DNA of 63,711 nucleotides from an uncultured Collinsella sp. (GCA_900752215.1 CAADUO010000051.1:1-63711), one strand, 5' to 3'. Positions 1 to 8,207 are shown, numbered from the stretch's first letter. Made by a program: numbers and translations. Notes: generated by a model from the letters alone, not told the origin.

Positions 1-2
1 AA

Positions 3-440
3 CCGAAAAGAGGTGGAGGATCAGGCGCTGCCCGCGCCTCGAAACCCCGTTCTGCCTCTGCCTCTTCGAGCCCCGTGCCGCCGCCCCCTGCGCCTCCCGT
101 GCCGCCTCCTGCGCCGGCGACTTCTGCATCGGCGTCCCCTGTTCCCTCGGGCTTTTCGAGTTCGAGAAAAAAGAAACGAGGGGCCGTTTCGAGCAGTGGC
201 ACATCTATTGGGTTTAGGGACGTTCGTCATTCGCGTCCCGTGCGAAAACTCGGTTGGCGATTGCTAATAATTTTGGCAATCATGTTTGCGCTTAGCGTAG
301 TGTCGTGTGCCGCGCGGATTGCATTTGGGTCGGAACTCCCCGGCCATCAGGAGAGTTCTGAGGTTCAAGAAACGAATTGCGTTAGCGATGATAGCCAGGG
401 CGTAGTCCCTGCTGAGGAGGATGTTTTATGGCAGAGATAA
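3..440 (+). CDS. Single-pass membrane protein, 5' end outside window
   Basis: The reading frame is open to the left edge, so the true start is not visible; the stop is at 438-440. The visible N-terminal part is rich in Pro, Ala and Ser and is probably disordered, followed by a basic patch (SSRKKKRG). One hydrophobic segment follows (LLIILAIMFALSVV and flanks), then a short polar tail of about 40 residues. The membrane segment closely resembles that of the protein at 53067-54056 (ILIVLAIFFALSVV), which suggests the two belong to one family of disordered-head, single-TM proteins. The stop overlaps the start of the FHA gene by 13 nt, so the two are probably translationally coupled. No enzymatic function can be assigned. 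Confidence 0.7.
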   Translation, partial: PKRGGGSGAARASKPRSASASSSPVPPPPAPPVPPPAPATSASASPVPSGFSSSRKKKRGAVSSSGTSIGFRDVRHSRPVRKLGWRLLIILAIMFALSVVSCAARIAFGSELPGHQESSEVQETNCVSDDSQGVVPAEEDVLWQR

Positions 441-1408
441 CGCCGCGCCGTATCATGTTCGAGGATTTAAGAGGGTTTGCGGGCCTCGACTATCACGATG
501 CGTGCTGCCTATTGCTTTCCGTTCGGCCTGTTGCCGGCGGCATGTCTCCTCGTGAGTCGCTCGAGGTCATGCATCGTTCGAGCATCATGCGAAATTACGT
601 GGATATTGTTCCTTCCAAAACGAATCCCTCGCATTTTGGCGATCTCCAAAACGCCTCGCTCAACGTTATGGCGCGACTGGCGGCGCGGCAGGGCTCCGGC
701 GCGGCATCGCGCGTTAAAATCGCCGATCACTATCGCGGGCCGGCGGCTCATGCTATGGCTGATGCATTCGATGCGTGGGGATTGAGCGGGCAGACGTATC
801 TTAATGCGGTCAGGTGTATCGACATGGCAGTGCTTCCCGCCGGCAAGGACAGGGCCGCTCTGTTTGTCATGCTGTTTGTGGTGGCAGGCTGCCTCCAGGA
901 TCCGACGCGCGCGGCGGAGCAGGTCGAGGACTTTCTGGAGCGATGCATGGGTGGGCACTTTAGCTCAACGACGCTTAGGCTCGATAACGGCAAGAGCGGT
1001 TATGTCTCCGCAGCGAGTCCTGTCGATAGCGCTTCCACAACGCTAGGCCTTATCTTGCGGGAGGGCAGTGTCGTGCGCCTGCCGGCATATGAGCTGTCCC
1101 AAGATCCAGAAGGCACTGTCATTGGCTATTTGCCAACTGGTACAAACGTGATCGGTGCGCCCGATGGCTGTGTAAGCGCACGTCACCTTCGTATTTGGTG
1201 CGAGGGCGGTCGTTGGTATGCGCAGGGTTTGGGCTCGACAGCTGGAACGGTGCTCAAGCGCGGCGCAGAAGGCTTGACGGTCGTTGAACCCCCGAGTTCT
1301 GAGGCCGAGCCGGGCCGTGAGTACCCGCCGGTGGAAATCAAAGTGGGCGATGAGCTTTGCCTTGGCGGCAAAGTGACGTATATCGTTGCGCGAGGCAAAA
1401 TCGGATAG
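428..1408 (+). CDS. FHA domain-containing protein
   Basis: A 326-residue protein. The C-terminal part (about 206-322) reads as a forkhead-associated domain, a phosphothreonine-binding fold: SARHLRIW (Ser250, Arg252, His253) matches the conserved S-x-R-H strand and GSTAGT (269-274) the downstream G-S-x-N/G-G-T loop. FHA modules usually read out Ser/Thr kinase signalling, but no kinase is in the window, so the partner is unknown. Residues 1-200 match nothing I recognise; they include a Cys pair (CC at 26-27) and a hydrophobic stretch at 143-155 that is short for a membrane helix. The ATG lies inside the end of the upstream membrane-protein gene, with TGAGGAGG as ribosome-binding site. A zinc-ribbon protein follows after about 100 nt. 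Confidence 0.8.
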   Translation: MAEITPRRIMFEDLRGFAGLDYHDACCLLLSVRPVAGGMSPRESLEVMHRSSIMRNYVDIVPSKTNPSHFGDLQNASLNVMARLAARQGSGAASRVKIADHYRGPAAHAMADAFDAWGLSGQTYLNAVRCIDMAVLPAGKDRAALFVMLFVVAGCLQDPTRAAEQVEDFLERCMGGHFSSTTLRLDNGKSGYVSAASPVDSASTTLGLILREGSVVRLPAYELSQDPEGTVIGYLPTGTNVIGAPDGCVSARHLRIWCEGGRWYAQGLGSTAGTVLKRGAEGLTVVEPPSSEAEPGREYPPVEIKVGDELCLGGKVTYIVARGKIG

Positions 1409-1439
1409 CTGCAGTTTCTACATCCAACCGTTCGGCGGT

Positions 1440-1449
1440 GTTGCGCAAC
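1440..1449. promoter_or_regulatory. Perfect palindrome GTTGCGCAAC (copy 1), probable operator
   Basis: A perfect 10-bp palindrome in the 104-nt gap before the zinc-ribbon gene. Its last base is 64 nt before the ATG at 1513. The same 10-mer occurs at 4338-4347 and 4413-4422, the latter also ending 64 nt before its start codon. A weak -10-like TACAAA lies at 1471-1476. The repeated sequence and conserved spacing suggest a transcription-factor site. Confidence 0.55.
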
Positions 1450-1512
1450 GTTTTTTGTCCTTTTGGGTTTACAAAAAGATGAAGGAATCGTTCCAACGAG
1501 AAAGGACATGCT

Positions 1513-3459
1513 ATGGGCTTGTTCGACAACTTAAAGTCTGGGCTGTCATCTGCGGGAAGCGCTCTTAATATCAAGACGACAGCCGATGCTACGGACGTGG
1601 CAGCAAGCACTCAGACGGAGAGCGCATTTTGCACGCAATGCGGCGCTCCGCTATTGCCTGGTGCGACGTTTTGTGGGAAATGCGGCGCTTCACAGGCAGG
1701 GACCTCCAAAGCAACTACGACATCAAAGGTGCTGCCCGACTACGTCTCCCCGGACTTTTCGTGGAACGAGGTCGCCGATCGAATCCTTGCGGACCGTCGC
1801 TTTCCAAGCGAACTATGGGATCTTGCGGGGAGCGTAAGTAAGCCGCATGAGATTCAGATTTCCGATGTAATTGGCTTTTGCAACATTTCCAACTGTGATG
1901 CTTTTATTGTTAGAGGCGGGGGTTCACTCTCTCTGGATGATTTGGCACTCGAGCTTATCGATGTCGCCGAAGATCACGATCGATCGTCTCTGAAAATAAA
2001 AATCGACCGCGACATTACTCGCGGGGGCGGAATTACCATTGCGGCGAATGTACCAGATCCCGAGAGCCCAATTGAGGCAAACCCCTTCAATTTGATAGTG
2101 CAAGAGGTCTATGGGGACGATGCAATTTTCTACTATTACCGTATTCGTAAAACCGACCATCGCGTCTTTGTCGGTCCCGATGCTTTCGGTCGGACCGACT
2201 GTGTTGTCGCGATGACGTTTGCTAGGCTCAATTCTAAGGGGGGCGAACCGCTACGCCCTGTGCCCTGGATTGTCGATGCAACTCCATTATGCAATCCAAT
2301 TGAGGCTTCGCTGACAGAGGCGATAAATGAGAATTCGGACGACCTCCTTGCGCAGGCCGCTGGCTTTAAGAAGGGAAGGTACCCTTCTCCTATCGACGGA
2401 GTGATGCGCGACGATATCGAGTCCTATACGATTCTGGACCCATCTGTTAATCCGTATCAAGCGGTCGTCGAACTTGGGCATCGTATGGGCCAGGAGGGCT
2501 GGAAAATTGTCCAAGGGCCTGATGATTGGTATTACGGAGGCGACTTAATTCAGTTGGCTCCTTCGGGCGCTGATATGGGCAAACAGTGGTGGGATACTTT
2601 AGTCGTTCGGGTCGAAGCGAAAACAAGGGGTTACATCTTGTACCTCATTCCGCTGTATAATCTGTTTAATCAGGCGTACGGTCTTCGCAAAGAGGGCAAG
2701 ATGCTGCGTCCAGATATGGAAGCGGCTTTCCAGGCTGTGGCTCCGTTTGCAGACCAAATGTTTGATTTTCTTGAGGCTGCAAAACATACCTTTATTTATG
2801 CAGTCGCGCAAATCAACCAAGAGGCAGCCAACCGGTGCGGCATATCGCTGGATTCAAAGAGATCTTTGCCGCGCGGTTCCTTTGATGAATTTCTCCAAGC
2901 TTGTCAGGCAGGTGAGCATGAAAAGGCGAGCAAGTTGGATAACGATCTTACTACGCTTCAATTCCGCCTTTATGATGACCCACTTGCTGACAAGCGATTC
3001 TGTGCCTCATATGTAGTCCCCCTTGCGGTACTTGGTTTAGAGAGTCTCGCGAGAATAATTCAGAATTCATCTTCTATTGGGCCCCTGGTTGCCCGCGTGG
3101 TCGATCGTCCTGATGGACGTGAAGGCGATCAGCTGATTGAGGTTTTCATTGCCGAAGGAGAGGAAGACAAGCTGTGGCAGAAGGGTTGCCACTGGTTTGT
3201 TGCTCGCGGGGAGACGGCAGATGGACTCCCGTTACTTAACGTATTTCTGTCCTCTTGCGAAATGGACAAGGCGATTGCCAAGAACAGGAGCGGCGCTGTT
3301 CTACCCCCGGATGTCAAAGCGCTTCTAGTTGATTGCGCGGCGAATTCCGATCGCGTTGTAGAAATGACCGAGTCCGTTATACCCCCTGTGGGACTGGGGC
3401 ACGTTATTCGTTTGCTCAATAGTGAGTGGCTGTCGGAGAGGTCCCAATCGCAGGATTAG
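1513..3459 (+). CDS. Large zinc-ribbon protein of unknown function
   Basis: A 648-residue protein. Residues 1-37 form a polar lead, followed by a zinc ribbon with Cys40, Cys43, Cys54 and Cys57 (CTQCGAPLLPGATFCGKCGA), the type often found at the ends of bacterial cytoplasmic or membrane-associated proteins. The remaining roughly 580 residues show no signal peptide, no clear membrane helix and no motif I know; the composition is that of a soluble globular protein. The ATG is preceded by GAGAAAGGACA, almost the same leader as the GNAT gene at 4486. The promoter region carries the GTTGCGCAAC palindrome shared with the neighbouring zinc-ribbon gene on the other strand, so the two are probably co-regulated. 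Function unknown; an adaptor or stress-response role is only a guess. Confidence 0.75.
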   Translation: MGLFDNLKSGLSSAGSALNIKTTADATDVAASTQTESAFCTQCGAPLLPGATFCGKCGASQAGTSKATTTSKVLPDYVSPDFSWNEVADRILADRRFPSELWDLAGSVSKPHEIQISDVIGFCNISNCDAFIVRGGGSLSLDDLALELIDVAEDHDRSSLKIKIDRDITRGGGITIAANVPDPESPIEANPFNLIVQEVYGDDAIFYYYRIRKTDHRVFVGPDAFGRTDCVVAMTFARLNSKGGEPLRPVPWIVDATPLCNPIEASLTEAINENSDDLLAQAAGFKKGRYPSPIDGVMRDDIESYTILDPSVNPYQAVVELGHRMGQEGWKIVQGPDDWYYGGDLIQLAPSGADMGKQWWDTLVVRVEAKTRGYILYLIPLYNLFNQAYGLRKEGKMLRPDMEAAFQAVAPFADQMFDFLEAAKHTFIYAVAQINQEAANRCGISLDSKRSLPRGSFDEFLQACQAGEHEKASKLDNDLTTLQFRLYDDPLADKRFCASYVVPLAVLGLESLARIIQNSSSIGPLVARVVDRPDGREGDQLIEVFIAEGEEDKLWQKGCHWFVARGETADGLPLLNVFLSSCEMDKAIAKNRSGAVLPPDVKALLVDCAANSDRVVEMTESVIPPVGLGHVIRLLNSEWLSERSQSQD

Positions 3460-3487
3460 ATGCCTTCGTATTTGAAATCGTTTTCTA

Positions 3488-3529
3488 AGGAGGCCCCGCC
3501 GACGTGTCGCTGCGCCAGCGGGGCCTCCT
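3488..3529. terminator. Hairpin between convergent genes
   Basis: Perfect 12-bp arms AGGAGGCCCCGC (3488-3499) and GCGGGGCCTCCT (3518-3529) with an 18-nt loop. No clear T-run follows on either strand. It lies between the convergent genes ending at 3459 and 3610, so termination or transcript protection is likely. Confidence 0.5.
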
Positions 3530-3550
3530 CGTGGTTACATTCCAAAGCAA

Positions 3551-3588
3551 AACGCCCTCCCAGAAGATTGCTCTTCTGGGAGGGCGTT
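3551..3588 (-). terminator. Strong intrinsic terminator for the minus-strand zinc-ribbon gene
   Basis: Perfect 17-bp stem: AACGCCCTCCCAGAAGA (3551-3567) and its complement (3572-3588) around a 4-nt loop. Reading the minus strand, the stem is followed by TTTTGCTTT, so it should stop the gene starting at 4263. The plus strand lacks a T-run. Confidence 0.8.
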
Positions 3589-3609
3589 AGGGATTCTATT
3601 CGCTATTTG

Positions 3610-4263
3610 TTAAGCAAGCTTGTTGCCGCAGCTGGGGCAGAACGCAGCGCCGGCTTCCACGGGGGCACCGCAGTTGGGGCAGAAGCCGCCTGCATTGCCA
3701 GCGGCCTGGGCAAAGCTGGACAGGTCCTTACCTGCCGCCGCGTCCTCGAAGTGCTCAAGTACGGTCTGGACGGAATTGCAGAAGTCGGATTCCGCTGCAA
3801 TGTCGGTGTCGTCGACGAGTTTCTCGGCCTTTTTGGCAAAGCCTTTTCCGATTCCGCGGTTCAGCATGTTGTTGAGGGCGGGACCATCTTCGTCCATCAT
3901 GTTTGCCTGCTCCTCGGCGGCCTTTACAGCTTGCTCTGCCGCTTCAGCGCGTGTGCTCGGGCAGCGGTAGGTCTTGAGGTCAGAACCCTGGAGGACGCAA
4001 ACGTACGTTGCCCAAACCTGGGACTGCATTCCGTATGCAAAAATCTGAAGCGCGGGAATCTGCGTCTTTTTGAAGAGACCGCCATCGACTACCTTGATCT
4101 TGCCAACACTGATCTTATAGCTGTAGGGAGAATTATCCGCGAGGCTTTTGAGAGCGTCGTTGACAATGGTGATGCAGTCCTCGATTGAGCGCTTTCCGAC
4201 CGAGGTGACAATCGGATCTCCGAGATCATTGCTGTACTCGAGGTTAGAGAGCTTAAGTGCCAT
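3610..4263 (-). CDS. C-terminal zinc-ribbon protein of unknown function
   Basis: A 217-residue protein. I chose the ATG at 4261-4263 because GGAAAGGAACC lies directly before it on the minus strand; the frame stays open further upstream only because it runs antisense through the GNAT gene. Residues 1-100 look like a small folded domain with alternating hydrophobic strands; a basic and acidic helical stretch with many Ala and Glu follows; the end is a zinc ribbon (CPNCGAPVEAGAAFCPSCG). It is divergent from the GNAT gene, and the 222-nt gap contains two copies of GTTGCGCAAC. The two zinc-ribbon proteins of this locus carry the ribbon at opposite ends. Function unknown. Confidence 0.75.
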   Translation of the reverse strand: MALKLSNLEYSNDLGDPIVTSVGKRSIEDCITIVNDALKSLADNSPYSYKISVGKIKVVDGGLFKKTQIPALQIFAYGMQSQVWATYVCVLQGSDLKTYRCPSTRAEAAEQAVKAAEEQANMMDEDGPALNNMLNRGIGKGFAKKAEKLVDDTDIAAESDFCNSVQTVLEHFEDAAAGKDLSSFAQAAGNAGGFCPNCGAPVEAGAAFCPSCGNKLA

Positions 4264-4337
4264 TGTGGTTCCTTTCCAATTGATGGTTTCGGCTGTCTTT
4301 CGACAATTCGTATTCTGGAGCCGCGAAATATGATTCT

Positions 4338-4347
4338 GTTGCGCAAC
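4338..4347. promoter_or_regulatory. Perfect palindrome GTTGCGCAAC (copy 2)
   Basis: Second copy of the 10-bp palindrome, 75 nt upstream of the minus-strand zinc-ribbon start. Both flanks resemble the other copies (T before, A or G after), so this looks like the operator of the minus-strand gene. Confidence 0.55.
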
Positions 4348-4412
4348 ATCAAGGATTTTTTGGAATGTGGTGTTGTTGACGAGTTGGCCGCTTGCTTGAA
4401 GCAGCGCTCTTT

Positions 4413-4422
4413 GTTGCGCAAC
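4413..4422. promoter_or_regulatory. Perfect palindrome GTTGCGCAAC (copy 3)
   Basis: Third copy, ending 64 nt before the TTG start at 4486, the same distance as copy 1 has to its gene. A possible -10 TATGCT is at 4443-4448, about 30 nt after the palindrome start; in copy 1 a -10-like TACAAA sits at the equivalent place. No good -35 is visible at either promoter, which would fit activator dependence. Confidence 0.55.
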
Positions 4423-4485
4423 GGATTTCTGGAACAACGCCGTATGCTCAACTCGTCCTAAAGATATAAGAGAAAGGACAGGACA

Positions 4486-5052
4486 TTGGCTGAAGTTGAA
4501 GTAAGGGCCTTGGGTCCCGACGACGTAGATGCGATGGTCGATCTGGACGAGCAGTCGGGCTACGAGATCTATGACGAGTACGCTGACTTTGTTGAGGACG
4601 AGGACGAGGACGGCGATGGAGGCGAAGAGAACTGTTACCTCTGGGGCGTCTTTGCCGATGACGAACTGGTCGGCTTTTGCGTGACGGGCGGTGCGGATGA
4701 CCCCGATCTGCCGGATGCCGTTACGGAGCACCCGCTCAACGAGGAAACGTCGACGTTTTTGAGCCATGTGTATGTTGACCCTGACTACCGCGGTAACGGC
4801 TATGGCGCACGCCTGGTGCACGATGCCCTGTTGGGATACTGGGAGAGCGAGTGCGAACAGCAGCCTACATTCCTGGATTTGAGCGGATATCTCTTTGATG
4901 ATGCTGATGCAGATCCGATTAAGCTCGCGCATCTGCTTATCGACTTCTTTGGCAAGAATGGGTTTGAGCCCATCCCCGATGATGAGCACGACATCACCTA
5001 CACCTGCATGGTCTTGGATCCCAAGAACTTTAAGGACCCGGATGCAGAGTAG
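4486..5052 (+). CDS. GNAT family N-acetyltransferase
   Basis: A 188-residue protein with the acetyl-CoA pocket of the GNAT fold: the beta-strand SHVYVDPDYRGNGYGARLV (about 93-111) contains the R-x-x-G-x-G/A signature at Arg102 to Ala108, followed by the usual helix. The family transfers an acetyl group to an amine of a small molecule or protein; the substrate cannot be read from sequence. An unusual acidic run (EDEDEDGDGGEE, about 37-48) interrupts the N-terminal half. The start is TTG at 4486 with AGAAAGGACAGG just before it; no upstream ATG fits. A terminator follows at 5097-5141. It shares the GTTGCGCAAC element with the zinc-ribbon genes, so it probably belongs to the same regulon. Confidence 0.85.
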   Translation: MAEVEVRALGPDDVDAMVDLDEQSGYEIYDEYADFVEDEDEDGDGGEENCYLWGVFADDELVGFCVTGGADDPDLPDAVTEHPLNEETSTFLSHVYVDPDYRGNGYGARLVHDALLGYWESECEQQPTFLDLSGYLFDDADADPIKLAHLLIDFFGKNGFEPIPDDEHDITYTCMVLDPKNFKDPDAE

Positions 5053-5096
5053 AGGCTGCGATCTGTTGGTTCAGCTTCCCTAATTGGTGTTTGACG

Positions 5097-5141
5097 GGGC
5101 CGGACGTTCCAGTTGTGATGGCTGGACGTCCGGTCCTTTTT
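5097..5141 (+). terminator. Intrinsic terminator after the GNAT gene
   Basis: Arms GGGCCGGACGTTCCAG (5097-5112) and CTGGACGTCCGGTCC (5122-5136) pair with one bulged T and one mismatch, followed by TTTTT at 5137-5141. Confidence 0.8.
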
Positions 5142-5173
5142 GTTGCCTGTCGGGTTTGGTGATCGGCAGGTTT

Positions 5174-5230
5174 ATCTCGATCTGTAACATCTGGCGGGGG
5201 ATACGGGGCCTAGTTGTTACAGATTGAGAT
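5174..5230. repeat. CTGTAAC palindromic element, unit 1
   Basis: Arms ATCTCGATCTGTAAC (5174-5188) and GTTACAGATTGAGAT (5216-5230) are inverted repeats with one mismatch, around a 27-nt G-rich middle. It is the first of three similar units in a 220-bp stretch of non-coding DNA before the DEAD-box helicase gene. Confidence 0.75.
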
Positions 5231-5255
5231 TATTCCTCGACCGACAACTCAACTG

Positions 5256-5311
5256 TCTCAATCTGTAACATCTGGGGCTGGTTTTGCTCCGTAACTGTTA
5301 CAGATCGAGAT
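5256..5311. repeat. CTGTAAC palindromic element, unit 2
   Basis: Arms TCTCAATCTGTAACA (from 5256) and TGTTACAGATCGAGA (to about 5310). The right half contains the small perfect palindrome GTAACTGTTAC at 5291-5301. The middle CTGGTTTTGCTCC is nearly the same as in unit 3. Confidence 0.75.
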
Positions 5312-5334
5312 GTTAGCCAAGGAGGCTGACTGAA

Positions 5335-5393
5335 TGTCTCGATCCGTAACGTGTAGACCCGGTTTTGCTCCGTAACTGTTACAGATCGAGACA
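5335..5393. repeat. CTGTAAC palindromic element, unit 3
   Basis: Arms TGTCTCGATCCGTAAC (5335-5350) and GTTACAGATCGAGACA (5378-5393), one mismatch; it again contains GTAACTGTTAC (5372-5382). Units 2 and 3 start about 80 bp apart. Between this unit and the helicase start at 5665 I see no further feature beyond a possible leader; no protein-coding signal is convincing in 5053-5664. Confidence 0.75.
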
Positions 5394-5664
5394 ATCGGCC
5401 CAGATCTGCTTCTCCTGCCTCGTCATCTGTGGTTTACGTGGGGGCATACGGAGTACGGGTATACTAACCGGCGGCGAATCTGCTCCATCGCTTAGAGCTG
5501 CTGCGTCTGGACGGCGCGTGATAGGGCTGCCAAAGCGATCGCCAGCGTGCTGAGCAACGTCCTCTCTGTGCGCACCCGTTTTTGTATGTATTAGCGCACT
5601 ACCAAGCACGCCTGCGCGGCCGCATGCCGCGCCCCTTGCGCGTGCAGATAAGGAACAACAACAT

Positions 5665-7914
5665 ATGCGTAATTCTGTATCCGACGTCACCGACGCCGAG
5701 ATTCTGGACGAGACCCGCGAGGCCATGACCCAGGCTGCCTTCGATGCCGCCGATGAGGCCAACGCCGCCCAGGCCGTCGAGTCCGCTACCGAGAGCCTGC
5801 CCGCCTTTGACGAGCTGGGCCTTTCCGACGAGATACTCCGTGCTATCGAGAACCTGGGCTACACGGCGCCGACGCCCGTCCAGGCTGGCTCGATCCCCGT
5901 GGCGCTCGAGGGCCGCGACCTGCTTGCCGCCGCTCAGACCGGCACCGGCAAGACGGCCGCCTTTTTGCTGCCGACCATGAACAATCTGGAGCACATTGCT
6001 CCGCCCAAACCCGTGCGCGAGCGCGGCGGCCGCAACCGTCGTCGCGGTGCTAAAAAGCCCGAGGGCAACGGCCGCGGCCCCGTGATGCTCGTCATCACCC
6101 CTACGCGCGAGCTTGCCCAGCAGATCGACGAGGTTGCGAGCAAGATCGCCGACGTCACCGGCCATGTTGCCGTGACCGTCGTGGGCGGTGTGAGCTACAA
6201 GCCGCAGACCGCGGCGCTCAAGTACGGCTGCGACATCCTGGTCGCCACGCCGGGCCGTCTGGTCGATCTGATCGAGCAGGGCGCCTGCCACCTGAACGAG
6301 GTTAAGGTCTTGGTGCTCGACGAGGCCGATCGCATGCTCGACATGGGCTTTTTGCCCGCCGTCCGCCGCATCGTGCGCGAGACGCCGGCCGAGCGTCAGA
6401 CGCTGCTGTTCTCGGCGACGCTCGACGAGGAGGCCGTGGGCGAGATCACCGACCTGGTGAGCGACCCGGCACGCGTGGAGATCGCGCCCGCTACGTCGAC
6501 CGCCGATACCGTCGACCAGTTTGTGTTCCCGGTGTCCATCGAGGCCAAGAACAACCTGCTGCCCGAGTTCCTCAAGAAGGAGGGCCCGGAGCGCACTATC
6601 GTCTTTATGCGCACCAAGCACCGCGCCGACAGCTGCTGCCGTCGTCTGGAGCGCAAGGGCATCAAGGCCGCCGCGATTCACGGTAACCGCAGCCAGGCCC
6701 AGCGCGAGCGTGCCCTTTCGGCCTTCCGCGACGGTACCGTCGACGTGCTGGTGGCAACCGACGTGCTTGCCCGCGGTATCGACATTAGCGACGTGCGCTA
6801 CGTCGTGAACTTTGACGTGCCGGCCGAGCCGACCGACTACATCCACCGTATTGGCCGCACCGGCCGCGCCGGCGAGCTGGGCTGGGCCATCACGTTTGTG
6901 ACCGAGCAGGACGTGGATGAGTTCTACGAGATCGAGAAGCTCATGGACAAGACGGCCGATATTTACGAAGCCGGCGACCTGCATGTGGGTCCCAACCCGC
7001 CTGCGGTTGATCCCGAGCGCGACCCTGCGGCCTTTAAGGTGAAGAAGAAGACTAAGCGCGGCAAGTCCAAGAGCAAGAAGAAGCTTGAGCAGGCGCGTCG
7101 CGACGGCAAGCGCAACGGCGACGATTACGGCGATGTTGCCGGTCGTTCCAACCGCGGTCGCGACGAGCGCCGCGGCGACGGCGAGCGTCCGAGCCGTCCC
7201 AAGCGCGGCGGCAAGACCCGCGTGCGCGAGGGCGTTCAGGCTCGCGTGGACGAGGCTGTTGAGAGCGTGGCTCGCGAGGTAGCTGCCGAGGAGCGCGGCG
7301 GTGCTGGTGCCGCTGAGCAGCCTGCGCGCGGCAACCGTGCCGAGCGTCGTGCCAAGCAGTTCCAGGGCGAGGCACACCGCCGTCGTCGTGAGGACGAGGA
7401 CCGCGGCGGTCGTCGTCGTGTCGAGCGCGAGGACGAGGGCCGCGGTTCGCGCGGTGGCAAGCGCGGTGCGGGCGACCGCCGGCGTTCCGGTCGTGATGAC
7501 GAGCGCGGCGGCCGTGATGAGCGTCGCGGCGGCGAGGGTCGCGGTGAGCGTACTGCCCGTGGCGGTGAGTCCCGTGGCGGCAAGCGCTTTGAAGAGCGCG
7601 GTAGCCGCGGCGGCGAGCGTCGCGAGGGTGCTCGCGGCAATGGCGGCCGCGGCGGCGCTGGTCGTTCTAACGAGTCGCGTGATCGTCGTGACCCGCGTGC
7701 CAGCCGCGATCGTCGCGATGACTGGCGCAACTACGACGATACCCGCGAAGAGCGTCGCGGCGGCTATCGTGGTGGTCGTGGCGGCAACCAGGCCGGCTCC
7801 CGTGGCGGCCGTGCCGGCGGTCGCGATAACCGTGGCAGCTACGGCAACAGCCGTGGCGGCAAGCGCGGTGGCAGCTCCCGTCGCCCCGGCGACGGCGGCG
7901 GCAAGCGCAAGTAA
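5665..7914 (+). CDS. DEAD-box ATP-dependent RNA helicase with RGG-rich tail
   Basis: A 749-residue protein. Q motif at 64-73 (GYTAPTPVQ), Walker A AQTGTGKT (90-97), PTRELA, DEAD box LDEADRML around 219, SAT motif FSAT around 249-252, and motif VI HRIGRTGRAG near 394: a complete DEAD-box core. It unwinds short RNA duplexes, probably in ribosome assembly or mRNA decay in the cold, as for CsdA/RhlE relatives. From about residue 450 the protein is basic; from about 505 to the end it is a low-complexity RGG, RGE and DRR-rich region of some 240 residues, long for the family and expected to bind RNA nonspecifically. The ATG at 5665 has AAGGAACAACAACAT before it. A strong terminator follows. The long open frame on the opposite strand is a codon-bias shadow. 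Confidence 0.95.
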   Translation: MRNSVSDVTDAEILDETREAMTQAAFDAADEANAAQAVESATESLPAFDELGLSDEILRAIENLGYTAPTPVQAGSIPVALEGRDLLAAAQTGTGKTAAFLLPTMNNLEHIAPPKPVRERGGRNRRRGAKKPEGNGRGPVMLVITPTRELAQQIDEVASKIADVTGHVAVTVVGGVSYKPQTAALKYGCDILVATPGRLVDLIEQGACHLNEVKVLVLDEADRMLDMGFLPAVRRIVRETPAERQTLLFSATLDEEAVGEITDLVSDPARVEIAPATSTADTVDQFVFPVSIEAKNNLLPEFLKKEGPERTIVFMRTKHRADSCCRRLERKGIKAAAIHGNRSQAQRERALSAFRDGTVDVLVATDVLARGIDISDVRYVVNFDVPAEPTDYIHRIGRTGRAGELGWAITFVTEQDVDEFYEIEKLMDKTADIYEAGDLHVGPNPPAVDPERDPAAFKVKKKTKRGKSKSKKKLEQARRDGKRNGDDYGDVAGRSNRGRDERRGDGERPSRPKRGGKTRVREGVQARVDEAVESVAREVAAEERGGAGAAEQPARGNRAERRAKQFQGEAHRRRREDEDRGGRRRVEREDEGRGSRGGKRGAGDRRRSGRDDERGGRDERRGGEGRGERTARGGESRGGKRFEERGSRGGERREGARGNGGRGGAGRSNESRDRRDPRASRDRRDDWRNYDDTREERRGGYRGGRGGNQAGSRGGRAGGRDNRGSYGNSRGGKRGGSSRRPGDGGGKRK

Positions 7915-7946
7915 GATGCGCATCGCGCGCTAGCGTGAGACAAGCT

Positions 7947-7979
7947 AAGGGCCCGAGCAAACAACGCTCGGGCCCTTTT
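7947..7979 (+). terminator. Intrinsic terminator of the helicase gene
   Basis: Perfect stem AAGGGCCCGAGC (7947-7958) and GCTCGGGCCCTT (7966-7977), loop of 7 nt, T-run at 7976-7979. Confidence 0.9.
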
Positions 7980-8207
7980 GTTTGCCGTGTCCATCGCTAA
8001 TTCAAACGTGATTTTCTCGGGAATGCATCTGGGGGATGCTGAGGACCTATTTTCTGCCATGCAGCAATGGGTCCTATGGGGTGCGCCGTGCATTTTTTGG
8101 AGTATTCTGCAGTTCGAGTTGTCTGCATATGATTCGACGTCGCCAACGGTGGCCTTCGGATATCCCTAGCGAGCGTTCCGAGTCAGATTTCGCCGTTTTC
8201 CGGAGCA

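Noticed and set aside
3460..4188. Plus-strand open frame after the first zinc-ribbon gene
   Set aside because: It runs through both hairpins and antisense to the minus-strand zinc-ribbon gene, which has its own ribosome-binding site and motif.
5174..5393. CRISPR array
   Set aside because: The three units are palindromic, about 57 bp long, imperfect, and have no constant spacer length; no cas gene is near.
5599..7923. 774-residue open frame antisense to the DEAD-box helicase
   Set aside because: Ala/Thr-rich translation without known motifs; it mirrors the helicase codons. Strong GC3 bias keeps the opposite frame free of stops.
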